From Mycobacterium paragordonae (GTDB lineage: Bacteria; Actinomycetota; Actinomycetes; Mycobacteriales; Mycobacteriaceae), in assembly GCF_003614435.1 (NCBI RefSeq), contig NZ_CP025546.1, forward strand, positions 682,001 to 746,000: a stretch of 64,000 bases of DNA, read 5' to 3'. Each line of letters begins with the position of its first letter. Position 1 is the first letter of the stretch. Position numbers and translations under genes: made by a program. This document shows positions 1 to 9,069 of the stretch, piece after piece. Below the pieces are notes generated by a model. It was not told the origin of the DNA. It made no database searches and worked only from the letters and a program-made list of their open reading frames with translations.

Positions 1-1191
1 CCCAGCCAGACCCTGCTGAATCTCCCTGCGGCATGGCAGTTCTCCCGTGGTGAGGGCCAGCTGGTGGCCATCATCGACACCGGCGTGCGCCCGGGCCCGC
101 GGCTGAACAATGTGGATGCCGGCGGCGACTTCGTGGAGTCCACCGACGGCCTGACCGATTGCGACGGGCACGGCACGCTCGTCGCCGGCATCGTCGCAGG
201 CCAGCCCGGAGACGACGGGTTCTCCGGTGTGGCGCCGGCGGCACGGCTGCTGTCGCTGCGGGTGACGTCGGCCAAGTTCTCCCCGCGCACCCCGGGCGGT
301 GACCCGACGCTGGCGCGGGCGGCCATCGACATCGAGGCGCTGGCCCGCGCCATTGTGCACGCGGCCGATCGCGGCGCCCGGGTCATCAACATCTCCGCGA
401 TCACCTGCCTGCCGGCCGACCGCACCGTGGACCAGGCCGCGCTGGGAGCGGCGATCAAGTATGCGGCGGTGGACAAGGACGTCGTGATCGTGGCCGCCGC
501 GGGCAACAGCGGCCCGACCGGATCGGTCGCCGGCGGCACATCGTGCGACTCCAACCCGCTCACCGACCTGAGCCGCCCCAGCGATCCGCGCAACTGGGCC
601 GGCGTCACGTCGGTCTCCGTCCCGTCGTGGTGGCAGCCCTACGTGCTGTCGGCGGCCTCCGTCTCATCTGACGGCCGCCCCTCGAAGTTCACTATGGCCG
701 GTCCGTGGGTCGGCATCGCCGCGCCGGGGGAGAACATCGCCTCGGTGAGCAACGCCGATGGCGGCGGTCTGGCCAACGGCCTGCCCGACGACCACCAGCA
801 ACTGATCCCACTCAGCGGCACCAGCTACGCGGCCGGTTATGTGTCCGGCGTCGCGGCGCTGGTCCGCGCCAAGTACCCGGACCTGCCGGCCGCCGAGGTG
901 GTGCGCCGCCTCACCGCGACCGCGCAGAACGGTCCGCGGGATCCGTCCAACGTCGTCGGGGCCGGCACCCTGGATGCGGTAGCGGCGCTGACCTGGCAAC
1001 TGTCACCGGCTGCCGGCGGGGCACCGGCCCCGGCATCGGTCAAGCCGGTCGCCGTGCCGCCGTCCGCGGCGCCCGAGGACACCACACCGCGCAACGTCGC
1101 ACTCGCCGGAGCCGGCGTGCTGACGTTGCTCGTCATCATCACCGCAGCGACGGTGGCGGTAGTGCGCCGCCGGAAGGAGTCCACTCCGTGA
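1..1191 (+). CDS. mycP3: Mycosin (type VII secretion serine protease), 5'-truncated; ESX-3
   Basis: The window opens inside this gene, and the frame is open from base 1, giving 396 visible residues. It is a subtilisin-type membrane protease of the ESX-3 secretion system. In window numbering the catalytic triad is Asp26 (IIDTG), His57 (DGHGT) and Ser275 (GTSYAAG). A C-terminal transmembrane helix (near LLVIITAATVAVV) is followed by a basic RRRK stop-transfer tail, as in mycosins. The signal peptide and N-terminal extension lie before the window. The TGA stop overlaps the GTG of the next gene by four bases, so the two are translationally coupled. Assignment to ESX-3 rather than another ESX locus rests on the downstream order (eccE, alpha/beta hydrolase, tam, sulfatase), which matches Rv0291-Rv0296c. 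Confidence 0.93.
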   Translation, partial: PSQTLLNLPAAWQFSRGEGQLVAIIDTGVRPGPRLNNVDAGGDFVESTDGLTDCDGHGTLVAGIVAGQPGDDGFSGVAPAARLLSLRVTSAKFSPRTPGGDPTLARAAIDIEALARAIVHAADRGARVINISAITCLPADRTVDQAALGAAIKYAAVDKDVVIVAAAGNSGPTGSVAGGTSCDSNPLTDLSRPSDPRNWAGVTSVSVPSWWQPYVLSAASVSSDGRPSKFTMAGPWVGIAAPGENIASVSNADGGGLANGLPDDHQQLIPLSGTSYAAGYVSGVAALVRAKYPDLPAAEVVRRLTATAQNGPRDPSNVVGAGTLDAVAALTWQLSPAAGGAPAPASVKPVAVPPSAAPEDTTPRNVALAGAGVLTLLVIITAATVAVVRRRKESTP

Positions 1192-2195
1192 GCCATTCGA
1201 TTCCCGCGCCGGGGGCCGCCAGGATCAGTCTGGCGCTGCTGGCCGTGGTGCCGGCCGCGTTAGCTTTTTCTGGAGCCTTTTCCGGGGCCTACCCGTGGCA
1301 GTCCACCCGGGCCTACTGGTTGATCGGCATCGCCGTGGCGGCGCTGATCCTGCTCTTCGGGTGGTGGCGCGGGCTGCACTTCACCACCATCCTGCGCCGT
1401 CGGCTGGCCATCGTCAGCCGCGGTGGCCGGCCGGTGCCCGAGCCCGATGCGAACACGCGAACCACCGCGTTGCTGCGGTTGGGCCCGGCGTCGTCGGCGA
1501 CCGGCGCGTTGCCGCTGCCGCTGGTCGAGCGCTACTTGAACTGCTACGGCATCCGTGCGGACGGCATCCGAATCACCAGTCGCCACAACGGATCAGGTGC
1601 CACGGAAACCTGGATCGGCCTGACGCTGTCGGCTGTCGACAACCTGGCCGCGCTGCAGGCCCGGTCGGCCCGTATTCCGTTGCACGAGACCGCCGAGGTC
1701 GCTGCCCGCCGGCTCGCCGACCATCTGCGGGAGATCGGCTTCGACGCCAACACCGTTGCCGCCGAGGATGTTCCGGAGGTGTTGTCGTTCGAGTCCGGCA
1801 GCACCGCCCGCGAAACATGGCGTTCGGTGCAGCAGGGCAGCTCGGATTATGTTGCGGCATACCGGATCAGAGTCGATGACGGGTTGCCTGAGACGCTCGC
1901 CGACGTGCGGGCGCAGCAGGCGCGAGAGATCTGGACGGCGCTGGAGATCGCGGACTCGGGAACCCATCACACGGTGGCCGCGGCCTGCGCGCTGCGCACC
2001 GACGCCGCTCCGGGCGGCACCGCCCCGGTGACCGGCCTGACCTTGGAGCGGGGAAACCAGCGACCGGCGCTGCAGGCGCTGGACCCGTTGTCCACCCGCC
2101 GGCTCGACGGTCACGCGCAGTTGCCCGCGGACCTGCTGCAGCGGTTGGACTGGCCGGCTGCGCAAGGCCAGTCAGAGACGCTCAGTCGTACATGA
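1188..2195 (+). CDS. eccE3: ESX-3 secretion system membrane component EccE3
   Basis: A 335-residue protein starting at GTG 1188, inside the stop of mycP3 (GTGA overlap). The same frame is open far upstream, but that part is a shadow of mycP3. Two transmembrane helices lie near the N terminus (about residues 10-30 and 38-56), followed by a basic LRRRL segment and a soluble domain of about 270 residues. This is the usual EccE layout. EccE is a peripheral membrane subunit of the type VII secretion core complex; ESX-3 is known to be required for mycobactin-mediated iron uptake. The gene ends 14 bases inside the convergent hydrolase gene. Function comes from family and position; no catalytic motif is expected. 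Confidence 0.9.
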   Translation: MSHSIPAPGAARISLALLAVVPAALAFSGAFSGAYPWQSTRAYWLIGIAVAALILLFGWWRGLHFTTILRRRLAIVSRGGRPVPEPDANTRTTALLRLGPASSATGALPLPLVERYLNCYGIRADGIRITSRHNGSGATETWIGLTLSAVDNLAALQARSARIPLHETAEVAARRLADHLREIGFDANTVAAEDVPEVLSFESGSTARETWRSVQQGSSDYVAAYRIRVDDGLPETLADVRAQQAREIWTALEIADSGTHHTVAAACALRTDAAPGGTAPVTGLTLERGNQRPALQALDPLSTRRLDGHAQLPADLLQRLDWPAAQGQSETLSRT

Positions 2196-3396
2196 ACTGA
2201 TGCAGGAACGGCGTCATCCGGCGTAGGTAGTCCAGCTGGCTCACGTGCAGCACGTGGCTGCCGGGGAACCAGTGCAGCGCGCAGCGGTCCCAGTGCTTCC
2301 ACAGGGCGACCGCGTGCTCCGGCGGAGCCATCCGGTCGCCCAGGCCGGTGATGATCATCCGGCGGTCCTTGGACAGCAGCGGCTGATAGTTCAGCGGGCC
2401 GTGATAGGCCAGCCCGGCCTGTAATTCGTCGTTGCTGATGCTGGTCAGCCACCGACCGAACTTGATGAACGTGCTGGCCGGGAACCACTCGTCGAACAGG
2501 TCGCCGGGCGTGATGACGGGACAGTTGGGGATGACCGCCTCGAGCCGGTCGTCGACGGAAGCTATCAGCGCCGAGGTGTACCCGCCGAGTGAAAGTCCAG
2601 TCAGCGCAATCCGTTCCACGCCGGTGCCCTGCAGATAGTCCACCACGGACCGGAAGTCGTGCACGGCCTGGGCCATCGCCTCGGCGAAACCGCTCAACCC
2701 ACTGGCGAAGTAGCCGAAACCGCTGAACGGCGAATACTTCTCGGCTCGTTTGCCATGAAACGGCAACGTGTACAACAACACGTCGTAGCCCGAGCGGAAA
2801 TACCAGGGCAGTGAGAAGAACAGACCGTTGAAGAGATACGAAGACCCCATGAACCCGTGAATCACGCACAACGTGGGGCGGGGCCCGTCGTCGTGACGCC
2901 AATGTTGGGCCCGCACCATGTTGTTGGCGGACAGCGCGCTCCACCGCTTGCGCATGGCGGGGTTGATCGCCCGGAAGCTGCTGGGGAACAAGATGTTGTC
3001 GATGGTGGCCAGGGCGACTCGCTGCGCGAGCGGACTGGCATGCCGGGTCACGTTTTTCGGCGGTTCCAGCGGAGCCGGGAAGGACAGGCGCGGGTCGCGC
3101 TCGGCGCCGAGTTCGGCGTAGAACTTCAGCTTGTCGCGCTCGCTGCCGGAATCGCCACGCCGCAGATTGCTGCTGACGACCACCGGCGCCACGGTGGCAG
3201 CCAGTAGCGCCGATGCGGTGGTACGCAGCGCGACATCGCTGATCGCCGAGGCCTCCACCACCACACGCTGACGGGGTGACAGGGTCGAGCGGGCAGGCAG
3301 TCCCTCGACTCCGACGTCGCCGCCGGGTACGTCGGGTATGGGCAGGGGAGGGCTGATCGGATCAGCGTCACCGACCAGGTCCGAAATCTCAGACAT
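2182..3396 (-). CDS. Alpha/beta hydrolase-fold protein (Rv0293c-like)
   Basis: 404 residues from ATG 3396. The frame stays open 59 codons further, but the extension does not look like protein, and 404 residues is close to the ~400 of Rv0293c. The first ~150 residues are poorly defined. The rest is a hydrolase: an oxyanion-type HGFMGS, a nucleophile elbow GLSLGG, an acid in GLGDRM and a late His in GSHVLH. This is a complete serine-hydrolase triad by motif. The substrate is unknown. The position beside ESX-3 is conserved in mycobacteria, but no functional link is shown. A purine-rich GAGAGG lies directly before the ATG, so an in-frame GTG five codons upstream (3411) is an alternative start. 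Confidence 0.85.
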   Translation of the reverse strand: MSEISDLVGDADPISPPLPIPDVPGGDVGVEGLPARSTLSPRQRVVVEASAISDVALRTTASALLAATVAPVVVSSNLRRGDSGSERDKLKFYAELGAERDPRLSFPAPLEPPKNVTRHASPLAQRVALATIDNILFPSSFRAINPAMRKRWSALSANNMVRAQHWRHDDGPRPTLCVIHGFMGSSYLFNGLFFSLPWYFRSGYDVLLYTLPFHGKRAEKYSPFSGFGYFASGLSGFAEAMAQAVHDFRSVVDYLQGTGVERIALTGLSLGGYTSALIASVDDRLEAVIPNCPVITPGDLFDEWFPASTFIKFGRWLTSISNDELQAGLAYHGPLNYQPLLSKDRRMIITGLGDRMAPPEHAVALWKHWDRCALHWFPGSHVLHVSQLDYLRRMTPFLHQFMYD

Positions 3397-3534
3397 CCTC
3401 TCGATCGTAACGCGCTGAATGCGGCGGATGCCGGGACTTTCGACAGGCTCGTCAATAATTGACACCCCGATGGACGCGCATTGTGGGGCCGTCCGGTAAT
3501 ACGGTTTGTTGGTGACACCCTTAATTTGTTGTTG

Positions 3535-3555
3535 ACACCTCTGGGTGTAGGTGTC
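3535..3555. promoter_or_regulatory. Inverted repeat upstream of tam
   Basis: ACACC (3535-3539) and GGTGT (3544-3548) form a hairpin with a 4-base loop, and a second GGTGTC follows at 3550-3555. The element sits just before the AGGAGGA ribosome-binding site (about 3560) of tam. It could be an operator or a leader hairpin that influences translation. Related GTGACACC and TTGACACC strings also occur further upstream. Nothing else is evident in 3397-3571. Confidence 0.3.
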
Positions 3556-3571
3556 GATCAGGAGGACCGAC

Positions 3572-4354
3572 ATGTGGGATCCCGACGTCTACCTGGCTTT
3601 TGCGGATCATCGCAGCCGGCCGTTCTACGACTTGTTGTCGCGGGTGGGCGCGGACCGGGCGCGGCGGGTGGTCGACCTCGGTTGTGGCCCCGGCCACCTG
3701 ACCCGGCACCTCGCCAAGCGCTGGCCGGAAGCGGTGATCGAGGCCATCGACAGCTCTCCGGAGATGGTGGCGGCGGCCCGTGAACGTGGGATCGAAGCCG
3801 TCGCCGGAGACCTGCGCAACTGGAAGCCGCAGCCGGACACCGACGTCGTGGTCAGCAACGCGGCGCTGCACTGGGTGCCCGAGCACTCCGACCTGCTGCT
3901 CAAATGGGTCGGCCAGCTTCCAGGCGGGTCCTGGATCGCCGTTCAGATCCCCGGTAACTTCGACACTCCCTCCCACGCCGCCGTGCGCGCGCTGGCGCGT
4001 CGGGAGCCCTACGCAAAGATCATGCGCGACATACCGTTTCGGGTAGGTGCCGTGGTACATCCGCCCACCCATTACGCGGACCTGCTGATGGACGCCGGCT
4101 GCCGGGTCGACGCGTGGGAGACCACCTATCTACACCAGCTGACCGGCGAGCACCCGGTGCTGGAGTGGATCACCGGCACCGCGCTGGTGCCGGTGCGCGA
4201 GCGCCTCGACGACGACGGCTTCGACCAATTCCGAAGTGAGCTGATCCCGTTGCTGGACGACGCCTATCCGCCCCGCGCCGACGGCACGACGATCTTCCCG
4301 TTCCGACGGCTGTTCATCGTGGCGCAGGTCGACGGGCGCCGCTCAGCTGGTTAA
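3572..4354 (+). CDS. tam: Trans-aconitate 2-methyltransferase
   Basis: 260 residues, starting at ATG 3572 eleven bases after a strong AGGAGGA site; an upstream in-frame ATG at 3551 lacks a site. It is a class I SAM methyltransferase: motif [13 protein letters not shown], the acidic residue of the second strand in EAIDSS, and [11 protein letters not shown] typical of Tam. It methylates trans-aconitate, a spontaneous inhibitor derived from cis-aconitate in the citric acid cycle, in the cytoplasm. The sequence is very similar to what I recall of Rv0294. It converges with the sulfatase gene and overlaps its end by 12 bases. Confidence 0.93.
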   Translation: MWDPDVYLAFADHRSRPFYDLLSRVGADRARRVVDLGCGPGHLTRHLAKRWPEAVIEAIDSSPEMVAAARERGIEAVAGDLRNWKPQPDTDVVVSNAALHWVPEHSDLLLKWVGQLPGGSWIAVQIPGNFDTPSHAAVRALARREPYAKIMRDIPFRVGAVVHPPTHYADLLMDAGCRVDAWETTYLHQLTGEHPVLEWITGTALVPVRERLDDDGFDQFRSELIPLLDDAYPPRADGTTIFPFRRLFIVAQVDGRRSAG

Positions 4355-5740
4355 CCCGGGCTCGATCTCTTCCTCGATGCCGCGGTCCACGGCGATCGCC
4401 GAGCGGCTGGTCGGCGTCGCGCGATGGATCTGCAGATATGTTTCGGTGTAGCGCACCGAGATCCGGGTGCCGGCGAACTCCGAAGGGATCACATCGCCGG
4501 TGCGCTGGCGCCAATCGTGCAGCCGCACGGCAAGATCGGCGGCAATGGCGTCGGAGTCCCCGGTCGCGTCATCGAGAAGATTCGTCGTCTCGGTGGGATC
4601 CGCGCGCAGATCGTAGAGTTCGCGCTCCGGCCGGGGTGTCTTGACGAAGGGAGCCACCGCAATTCCGGACGGGCTCTCCTCGATGTCCCACGGCAGGTCC
4701 AGCAGCGGGCGGGGTACGTAGTTCTCGATGTAGCTGAAGTCCTTGGTGCGGATCGCCCGGATCGGGTCGAACGAGTCGTGGTAGGTCTTCGTGGTGTACA
4801 CGTGGTCGCGGACCGGGGTGATCTCCTCGGGTGCGAACAACGCATCCGCGTGCGACACGCCGTCGACGTCGGCAGGTACCTCCATGCCCAGCAGTCCGAG
4901 CAGTGTGGGCAGCAGGTCGACGCCGCTGAACAACTCGTCGTACACCCGTGGCGCCACGCCGAGGCCGGTGGGTGGCCGGATGATCAGAGCGATGCCGGTC
5001 CCCGCGTCGTACAAGGTGGACTTCGCGCGTGGGAACGCCGGGCCGTGGTCGGTGAAGAACACCACCCAGGTGCTGGCATCCAGACCGGTCTGCGCCAGCG
5101 TGTCCAGGATTCGGCCGACCGCGGCATCTGCGGTGGTGATGGAGCCGTAGAAGTCGGCGAGATCGCCGCGGACCTCGGGCGTGTCGGGCAGGTAGTCCGG
5201 TAGCTCGACGGTCGCGCTGTCGGCCGGTTGGTATCGGTCGTGCGGATACGGTCGGTGGGTCTCGAAGAACCCGGCCGTCAGCAGGAACGGTTGGCCGGAC
5301 AGGTCTGCGGGGCTGTCCTGCAGCCATTCCTGAACTCTCTCCACCACGTATTCGCAGTAGGAGTTCGACACGTCGAACTCGTCGAACCCCAGCCGCTTGG
5401 GATAGGACGTCTCGTGCTGCATGCCGAAAAGGGCCGAGTAATAGCCTGATTCGGAAAGCAGCTGGGGCAGGGTGCGCACATCGGTGCGGTATTCCCAGCC
5501 GTGGTGGGCCAATCCGAGCAGGCCGTTGGTCTGCGGGTAGCGCCCGGTGAACAGGGAGCCGCGCGAGGGCGAGCACAGTGGCGCGGTGGCGTGGGCGCGG
5601 GTGAACAGGATGCTCTCGGCGGCGAGGCGGTCCAGACGCGGGCTCGACACATCCGGGTGGCCGTAGACACCGAGATACCGCCCGAGGTCGTGCCAGTGCA
5701 CGAGCAGAACGTTCTGCGCAGCCGCTCCTGAGTCACCCAT
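4343..5740 (-). CDS. Sulfatase (formylglycine-dependent), Rv0296c-like
   Basis: 465 residues, the same length as Rv0296c. An N-terminal metal-binding region is followed by the sulfatase signature CSPSRG at residues 56-61. Cys56 should be oxidised to formylglycine by a sulfatase-modifying enzyme encoded elsewhere. [11 protein letters not shown] carries the later Asp-His metal ligands. It hydrolyses an unknown sulfate ester; no signal peptide is visible, so it is probably cytoplasmic. The ATG follows the TGA of the bluB-like gene with no gap, so the two genes are likely co-transcribed. Confidence 0.9.
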   Translation of the reverse strand: MGDSGAAAQNVLLVHWHDLGRYLGVYGHPDVSSPRLDRLAAESILFTRAHATAPLCSPSRGSLFTGRYPQTNGLLGLAHHGWEYRTDVRTLPQLLSESGYYSALFGMQHETSYPKRLGFDEFDVSNSYCEYVVERVQEWLQDSPADLSGQPFLLTAGFFETHRPYPHDRYQPADSATVELPDYLPDTPEVRGDLADFYGSITTADAAVGRILDTLAQTGLDASTWVVFFTDHGPAFPRAKSTLYDAGTGIALIIRPPTGLGVAPRVYDELFSGVDLLPTLLGLLGMEVPADVDGVSHADALFAPEEITPVRDHVYTTKTYHDSFDPIRAIRTKDFSYIENYVPRPLLDLPWDIEESPSGIAVAPFVKTPRPERELYDLRADPTETTNLLDDATGDSDAIAADLAVRLHDWRQRTGDVIPSEFAGTRISVRYTETYLQIHRATPTSRSAIAVDRGIEEEIEPGLTS

Positions 5741-6409
5741 TCACACCGTCCCTTCGTCTTGAGGAGTCTGCCATCGATTCTCCGAGACGAACTCCCGCAG
5801 CGGTCTTGCCGAGGTCCAGCCGTCCAACTCCAGTGCGGGCCGGTCCGGGAACTCAGGCACCGGTCCCACGCAGAGAATGGCCACCGGCTCGGCGCCGGCC
5901 GGCATCCCCAGCAAAGCGGCCAACCGGTCGGGATCGAACAGCGACACCCAGCCCACTCCCAGGCCCTCGCACCGGGCCGCCAGCCAGAGGTTCTGGATCG
6001 CACACGACACCGACGCGAGATCCATCTGGGGCAGCGTGCGCCGGCCGAAGATGTGGGCCTCTCGGTCGTCGCACAGCGCCACCACCAGCAGCTCTGCGCA
6101 CTCGAGAACGCCTTCGACCTTCAGTGCCAGGAATTCGGCCTCGCGTGCCCCAAGGGCCGCCGCGGTCAGCGCGCGCTCGGCGTCGACAAGCGCGTGAATG
6201 CGCCGCCGGAGATCCTGGTCGGTGACCCGGATGAAGCGCCACGGCTGCATCAGACCCACGCTGGGCGCAGCGTGCGCGGCCTGCAGCAGACGTGCCAGCA
6301 CCTCCTCGGACACCTGCTCGCCGCGCACGAAGCGACGCATGTCGCGCCGCTCGGAGATCACCCGGTACACGGCGCGACGCTCGGCGGCGGTGTACGAGTG
6401 ATCGGTCAC
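5741..6409 (-). CDS. bluB: 5,6-dimethylbenzimidazole synthase / nitroreductase family (BluB-like)
   Basis: 222 residues. It is a nitroreductase-fold flavoprotein with the N-terminal RRDMRRF motif, APSVGLMQPWRFI and GLGVGWVSLFDP typical of BluB. BluB fragments reduced FMN to make dimethylbenzimidazole, the lower ligand of cobalamin. It corresponds to Rv0306. Its stop codon abuts the sulfatase start. I looked for a cobalamin riboswitch in the short upstream gap and saw none. A more general nitroreductase role cannot be excluded from motifs alone. Confidence 0.82.
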   Translation of the reverse strand: MTDHSYTAAERRAVYRVISERRDMRRFVRGEQVSEEVLARLLQAAHAAPSVGLMQPWRFIRVTDQDLRRRIHALVDAERALTAAALGAREAEFLALKVEGVLECAELLVVALCDDREAHIFGRRTLPQMDLASVSCAIQNLWLAARCEGLGVGWVSLFDPDRLAALLGMPAGAEPVAILCVGPVPEFPDRPALELDGWTSARPLREFVSENRWQTPQDEGTV

Positions 6410-6444
6410 CCGGTCATCGTAGAAACGTCACCGTAGAAACAAGG

Positions 6445-6927
6445 TCACGGGCTGTAGGTGACGCCCACTGCCCGGAAGACGTACTCCGGCGGCACATCGA
6501 ACGACATCGATCGCCGCGGCAGGCGGGCCAGCACATCCTCGTCGATGGTGTCCTTGAAGTGCAGGGAGAGATGGCCGTGGAAGCGCTCGTCGACCGCCGC
6601 GGTATCCACATCGACTTGCAATCCCGTCGCGGAAATCTCCGCCTTCGCCGCACCCTCCTGCGCTTCGTCCCAGCGGACATCCACGACCCGGCCGGCCAGC
6701 TTGGGCACCACCGACATCGTTGCGAGTACCCGTTGTTGGGTCAGCGCCAGGGACCCCACGTAGCTGGCGATGGTGCCCTGCGAGCGCAGGCCCGGGATGG
6801 AGCCGCTGAATCGCCGGGTGACCGCAACGAATTCGGCGAGGTGGATCAGGCCCTCGGATTCCACCTGCGCGTGCAGGTCCGCGGGCAACTTACCGACGCC
6901 GAACAACCTACGGAGAATCACGGGCAT
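6445..6927 (-). CDS. Conserved mycobacterial protein of unknown function (Rv0307c-like)
   Basis: 160 residues from ATG 6927; the longer open frame upstream is a shadow of the opposite PAP2 gene. I recognise no catalytic motif or membrane segment. The sequence is a mix of short beta-rich and charged stretches and ends in EYVFRAVGVTYSP. It keeps its conserved place between the BluB-like and PAP2 genes, matching Rv0306-Rv0307c-Rv0308. It is transcribed divergently from the PAP2 gene across a 57-base gap, and the bluB start lies 35 bases after its stop, so all three minus-strand genes may form one unit. Confidence 0.75.
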   Translation of the reverse strand: MPVILRRLFGVGKLPADLHAQVESEGLIHLAEFVAVTRRFSGSIPGLRSQGTIASYVGSLALTQQRVLATMSVVPKLAGRVVDVRWDEAQEGAAKAEISATGLQVDVDTAAVDERFHGHLSLHFKDTIDEDVLARLPRRSMSFDVPPEYVFRAVGVTYSP

Positions 6928-6984
6928 AACGCCAGTATGGGTCCGATTGGCGTTCGTTGCACCGAGCCTGTATCGATGTAGCCG

Positions 6985-7650
6985 ATGACCAGCCCACGAA
7001 GTGTCCGACGCCTTTCGTGGTCTGCCTGGCTGGTGTTCGCCGCGGTGGCGCTCTACGCCGCGCTGTGGGTGGGGCACCGGCAGCACTGGGGCTGGCTGCA
7101 CGAGTTCGACTGGGCGCTGCTGAACCCGGCGCACGACATCGGGATCAAGCACGCGGGCTGGGTGCGGTTCTGGGTCATCGTGTCCTTCGTGCTGGGCCCG
7201 ATTCCATTGCGGCTGGTGACCCTCGCGGCCATGGTGTTCGCCCTGGTGCGACGACGGGTACGGATGGGGCTGCTGCTGATGCTGTGCGGGCCGCTGAACG
7301 GGTTCGTCACGCTGGTGGCCAAGAACCTGGCCGGGCGGCCGCGACCGACCACCGCCCTGGTGTACGCGACCGAGACGTCGTTTCCGTCCGGGCACGCGCT
7401 CGAGGCGATGTGCAGTCTGCTGGCGCTGCTGGCACTGGGGTTGCCGATGATGAAAAGCGGGCCGGCGCGGGCTGTCGCGATGGTGCTGGCCGGCCTTGGT
7501 GTCTTCATCGTCGGCGTGGCCCGGGTGGCGCTGAACGTGCACCATCCCTCGGACGTGATCGCCGGCTGGGCGCTGGGCTATGTGTATTTCATGCTGTGTC
7601 TCTGGGGTTTTCGGCCCGGGTCACAACCCCGTGACCCAACCGGGTCTTAA
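6985..7650 (+). CDS. PAP2-family membrane phosphatase (Rv0308-like)
   Basis: 221 residues with about five to six transmembrane helices. It carries the three phosphatidic-acid-phosphatase motifs: KNLAGRPRP, PSGHA and RVALNVHHPSDV. These form the active site facing the membrane surface. It probably dephosphorylates a lipid phosphate or polyprenyl pyrophosphate; the substrate is not predictable. It corresponds to Rv0308 by position. The next gene starts 43 bases downstream on the same strand. Confidence 0.88.
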   Translation: MTSPRSVRRLSWSAWLVFAAVALYAALWVGHRQHWGWLHEFDWALLNPAHDIGIKHAGWVRFWVIVSFVLGPIPLRLVTLAAMVFALVRRRVRMGLLLMLCGPLNGFVTLVAKNLAGRPRPTTALVYATETSFPSGHALEAMCSLLALLALGLPMMKSGPARAVAMVLAGLGVFIVGVARVALNVHHPSDVIAGWALGYVYFMLCLWGFRPGSQPRDPTGS

Positions 7651-7693
7651 CCTTTACTTGACCCTTCGCCACGGCGGGTCTGACCATTGATCC

Positions 7694-8350
7694 ATGCGCC
7701 GACTGCTCGCTCAGCTTTGTGCTGTCGTGTGCGCGTTCGTGATGGCAGGCCTGTCCGCACCGGTCGCCGGGGCCGCCGGCAATCCGTGGTTCGCGAACTC
7801 GGTCGGCAATGCGACACAAGTGGTTTCGGTGGTTTCGACCGGCGGGTCGAACGCGAAGATGGACATCTATCAACGCACCGCGGCCGGCTGGCAGCCGCTG
7901 AAGACGGGGATCCCCACCCACGTCGGCTCGGCGGGCATGGCCCCGCAGGCCAAGAGTGGTTACCCGGCCACTCCGATGGGTGTGTACAGCCTCGACTCGG
8001 CTTTCGGCACCGCACCCAATCCCGGTGGGGGACTGCCCTACACGCAGGTCGGACCGAACCACTGGTGGAGCGGGGACGACCACAGCCCCACTTTCAACAG
8101 CATGCAGGTGTGCCAGAAAGCCCAGTGTCCCTTCAACACCGGCGAAAGCGAGAACCTGCAGATCCCGCAGTACAAGCACGCCGTGGTGATGGGCGTCAAC
8201 AAGAACAAGACGCCGGGAGGTGGCGCGGCGTTCTTCTTTCACACCACCGACGGCGGCCCCACCGAGGGCTGCGTGGCCATCGACGACGCCACGCTGGTGT
8301 CGATCATCAAATGGCTGCGGCCCGGCGCGGTTATCGCGATCGCCAAGTAG
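7694..8350 (+). CDS. Secreted L,D-transpeptidase-like (YkuD) protein, Rv0309-like
   Basis: 218 residues, the same length as Rv0309. A Sec signal peptide with a hydrophobic core (LCAVVCAFVMAGLSAPVAGA) ends near residue 27. The C-terminal half carries the YkuD-type signature FFHTTDGGPTEGCVAI: the conserved His and a GC with the catalytic Cys, with Thr where Ser is usual. These enzymes make or edit 3-3 crosslinks in peptidoglycan. No Ig-like domain is present, unlike the large mycobacterial Ldt enzymes, so activity on peptidoglycan is inferred. It ends seven bases before the convergent SnoaL-like gene. Confidence 0.82.
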   Translation: MRRLLAQLCAVVCAFVMAGLSAPVAGAAGNPWFANSVGNATQVVSVVSTGGSNAKMDIYQRTAAGWQPLKTGIPTHVGSAGMAPQAKSGYPATPMGVYSLDSAFGTAPNPGGGLPYTQVGPNHWWSGDDHSPTFNSMQVCQKAQCPFNTGESENLQIPQYKHAVVMGVNKNKTPGGGAAFFFHTTDGGPTEGCVAIDDATLVSIIKWLRPGAVIAIAK

Positions 8351-8357
8351 GCGAACG

Positions 8358-8846
8358 CTATTCGCTCACATCGGCACGGGCGCGGCCGGGTTTGACGTTG
8401 AACTTCAGGTCTGCCACCGACATCGTCGCCTCGTAGGTGCGGTCGTAGCCGGTCGCGCTGATCCGCCACCCGTCGGGGGTGCGCCGGTACTGGTCGCGGT
8501 AGAACGCCGCGCCGATCAACATGAAGTTGAACTCGGCGACGATCACCCGGTCCTGCAGATACCAGATTGCCGAGGCGGTATCGCCGTCGACGGTGATCTC
8601 CGGATGAGTGACGCGGTGCTCGGTGACGACACCAGGCCCCATGGCTGAGCTCAGGTACTCCACCAGGTCCTTGCGATTGTCGAAGTGCAGTTCCTTGCCC
8701 AGCGACGAGCCGTAGGCGCCGACGATGTCCTCGGTCATCGTCTCGGCGAACTCGTCCCAGTGCTTGGTATCCATCGCGCGCAGGTAGCGGTACTTGACTT
8801 GCTTGATCGCTTCGACATCTGCCACGGGGTATTCGGAGAGGCTCAC
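8358..8846 (-). CDS. SnoaL-like/NTF2-fold protein (Rv0310c-like)
   Basis: 162 residues from GTG 8846; ATG 8864 would add six residues, and both lack a strong ribosome-binding site. The sequence (IKQVKYRYLRAMDTKHWDEF, then EHRVTHPEITVDGDTASAIW) is characteristic of the SnoaL-like polyketide-cyclase/dehydratase fold. Such proteins bind small hydrophobic ligands and some are isomerases or dehydratases; the substrate is unknown. It corresponds to Rv0310c (163 residues). The ~220 bases between this gene and the next (8847-9069) contain no convincing gene, only a short AT-richer divergent promoter region. Confidence 0.8.
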   Translation of the reverse strand: MSLSEYPVADVEAIKQVKYRYLRAMDTKHWDEFAETMTEDIVGAYGSSLGKELHFDNRKDLVEYLSSAMGPGVVTEHRVTHPEITVDGDTASAIWYLQDRVIVAEFNFMLIGAAFYRDQYRRTPDGWRISATGYDRTYEATMSVADLKFNVKPGRARADVSE

Positions 8847-9069
8847 CGGCTCATTGCAGCACATCGGGCCGGCCGCGGCGCGGGAGGGCCGGTAGCCAAC
8901 CAGGCGGAACGCCGGCGAACCCGTTTTGTCAATGGTGCCGAATATACCTTTTCGGTGACGACACGGCATCGACCGTATACCAATGACATTGCCGCCGAAC
9001 CACATTCACTGAGGTGGCGGCTAAGGTTAACGCTGGCTACCGACCCCCTATCGACGAAGGCATGGCTAT

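Noticed and set aside
3429..3448. DosR-like half site (GGGACTTTCG) before the Rv0293c-type gene
   Set aside because: Only the left half matches and there is no second site nearby; too weak to call.
6410..6444. Cobalamin riboswitch before bluB
   Set aside because: The gap is only 35 bases and shows no conserved B12-box sequence.
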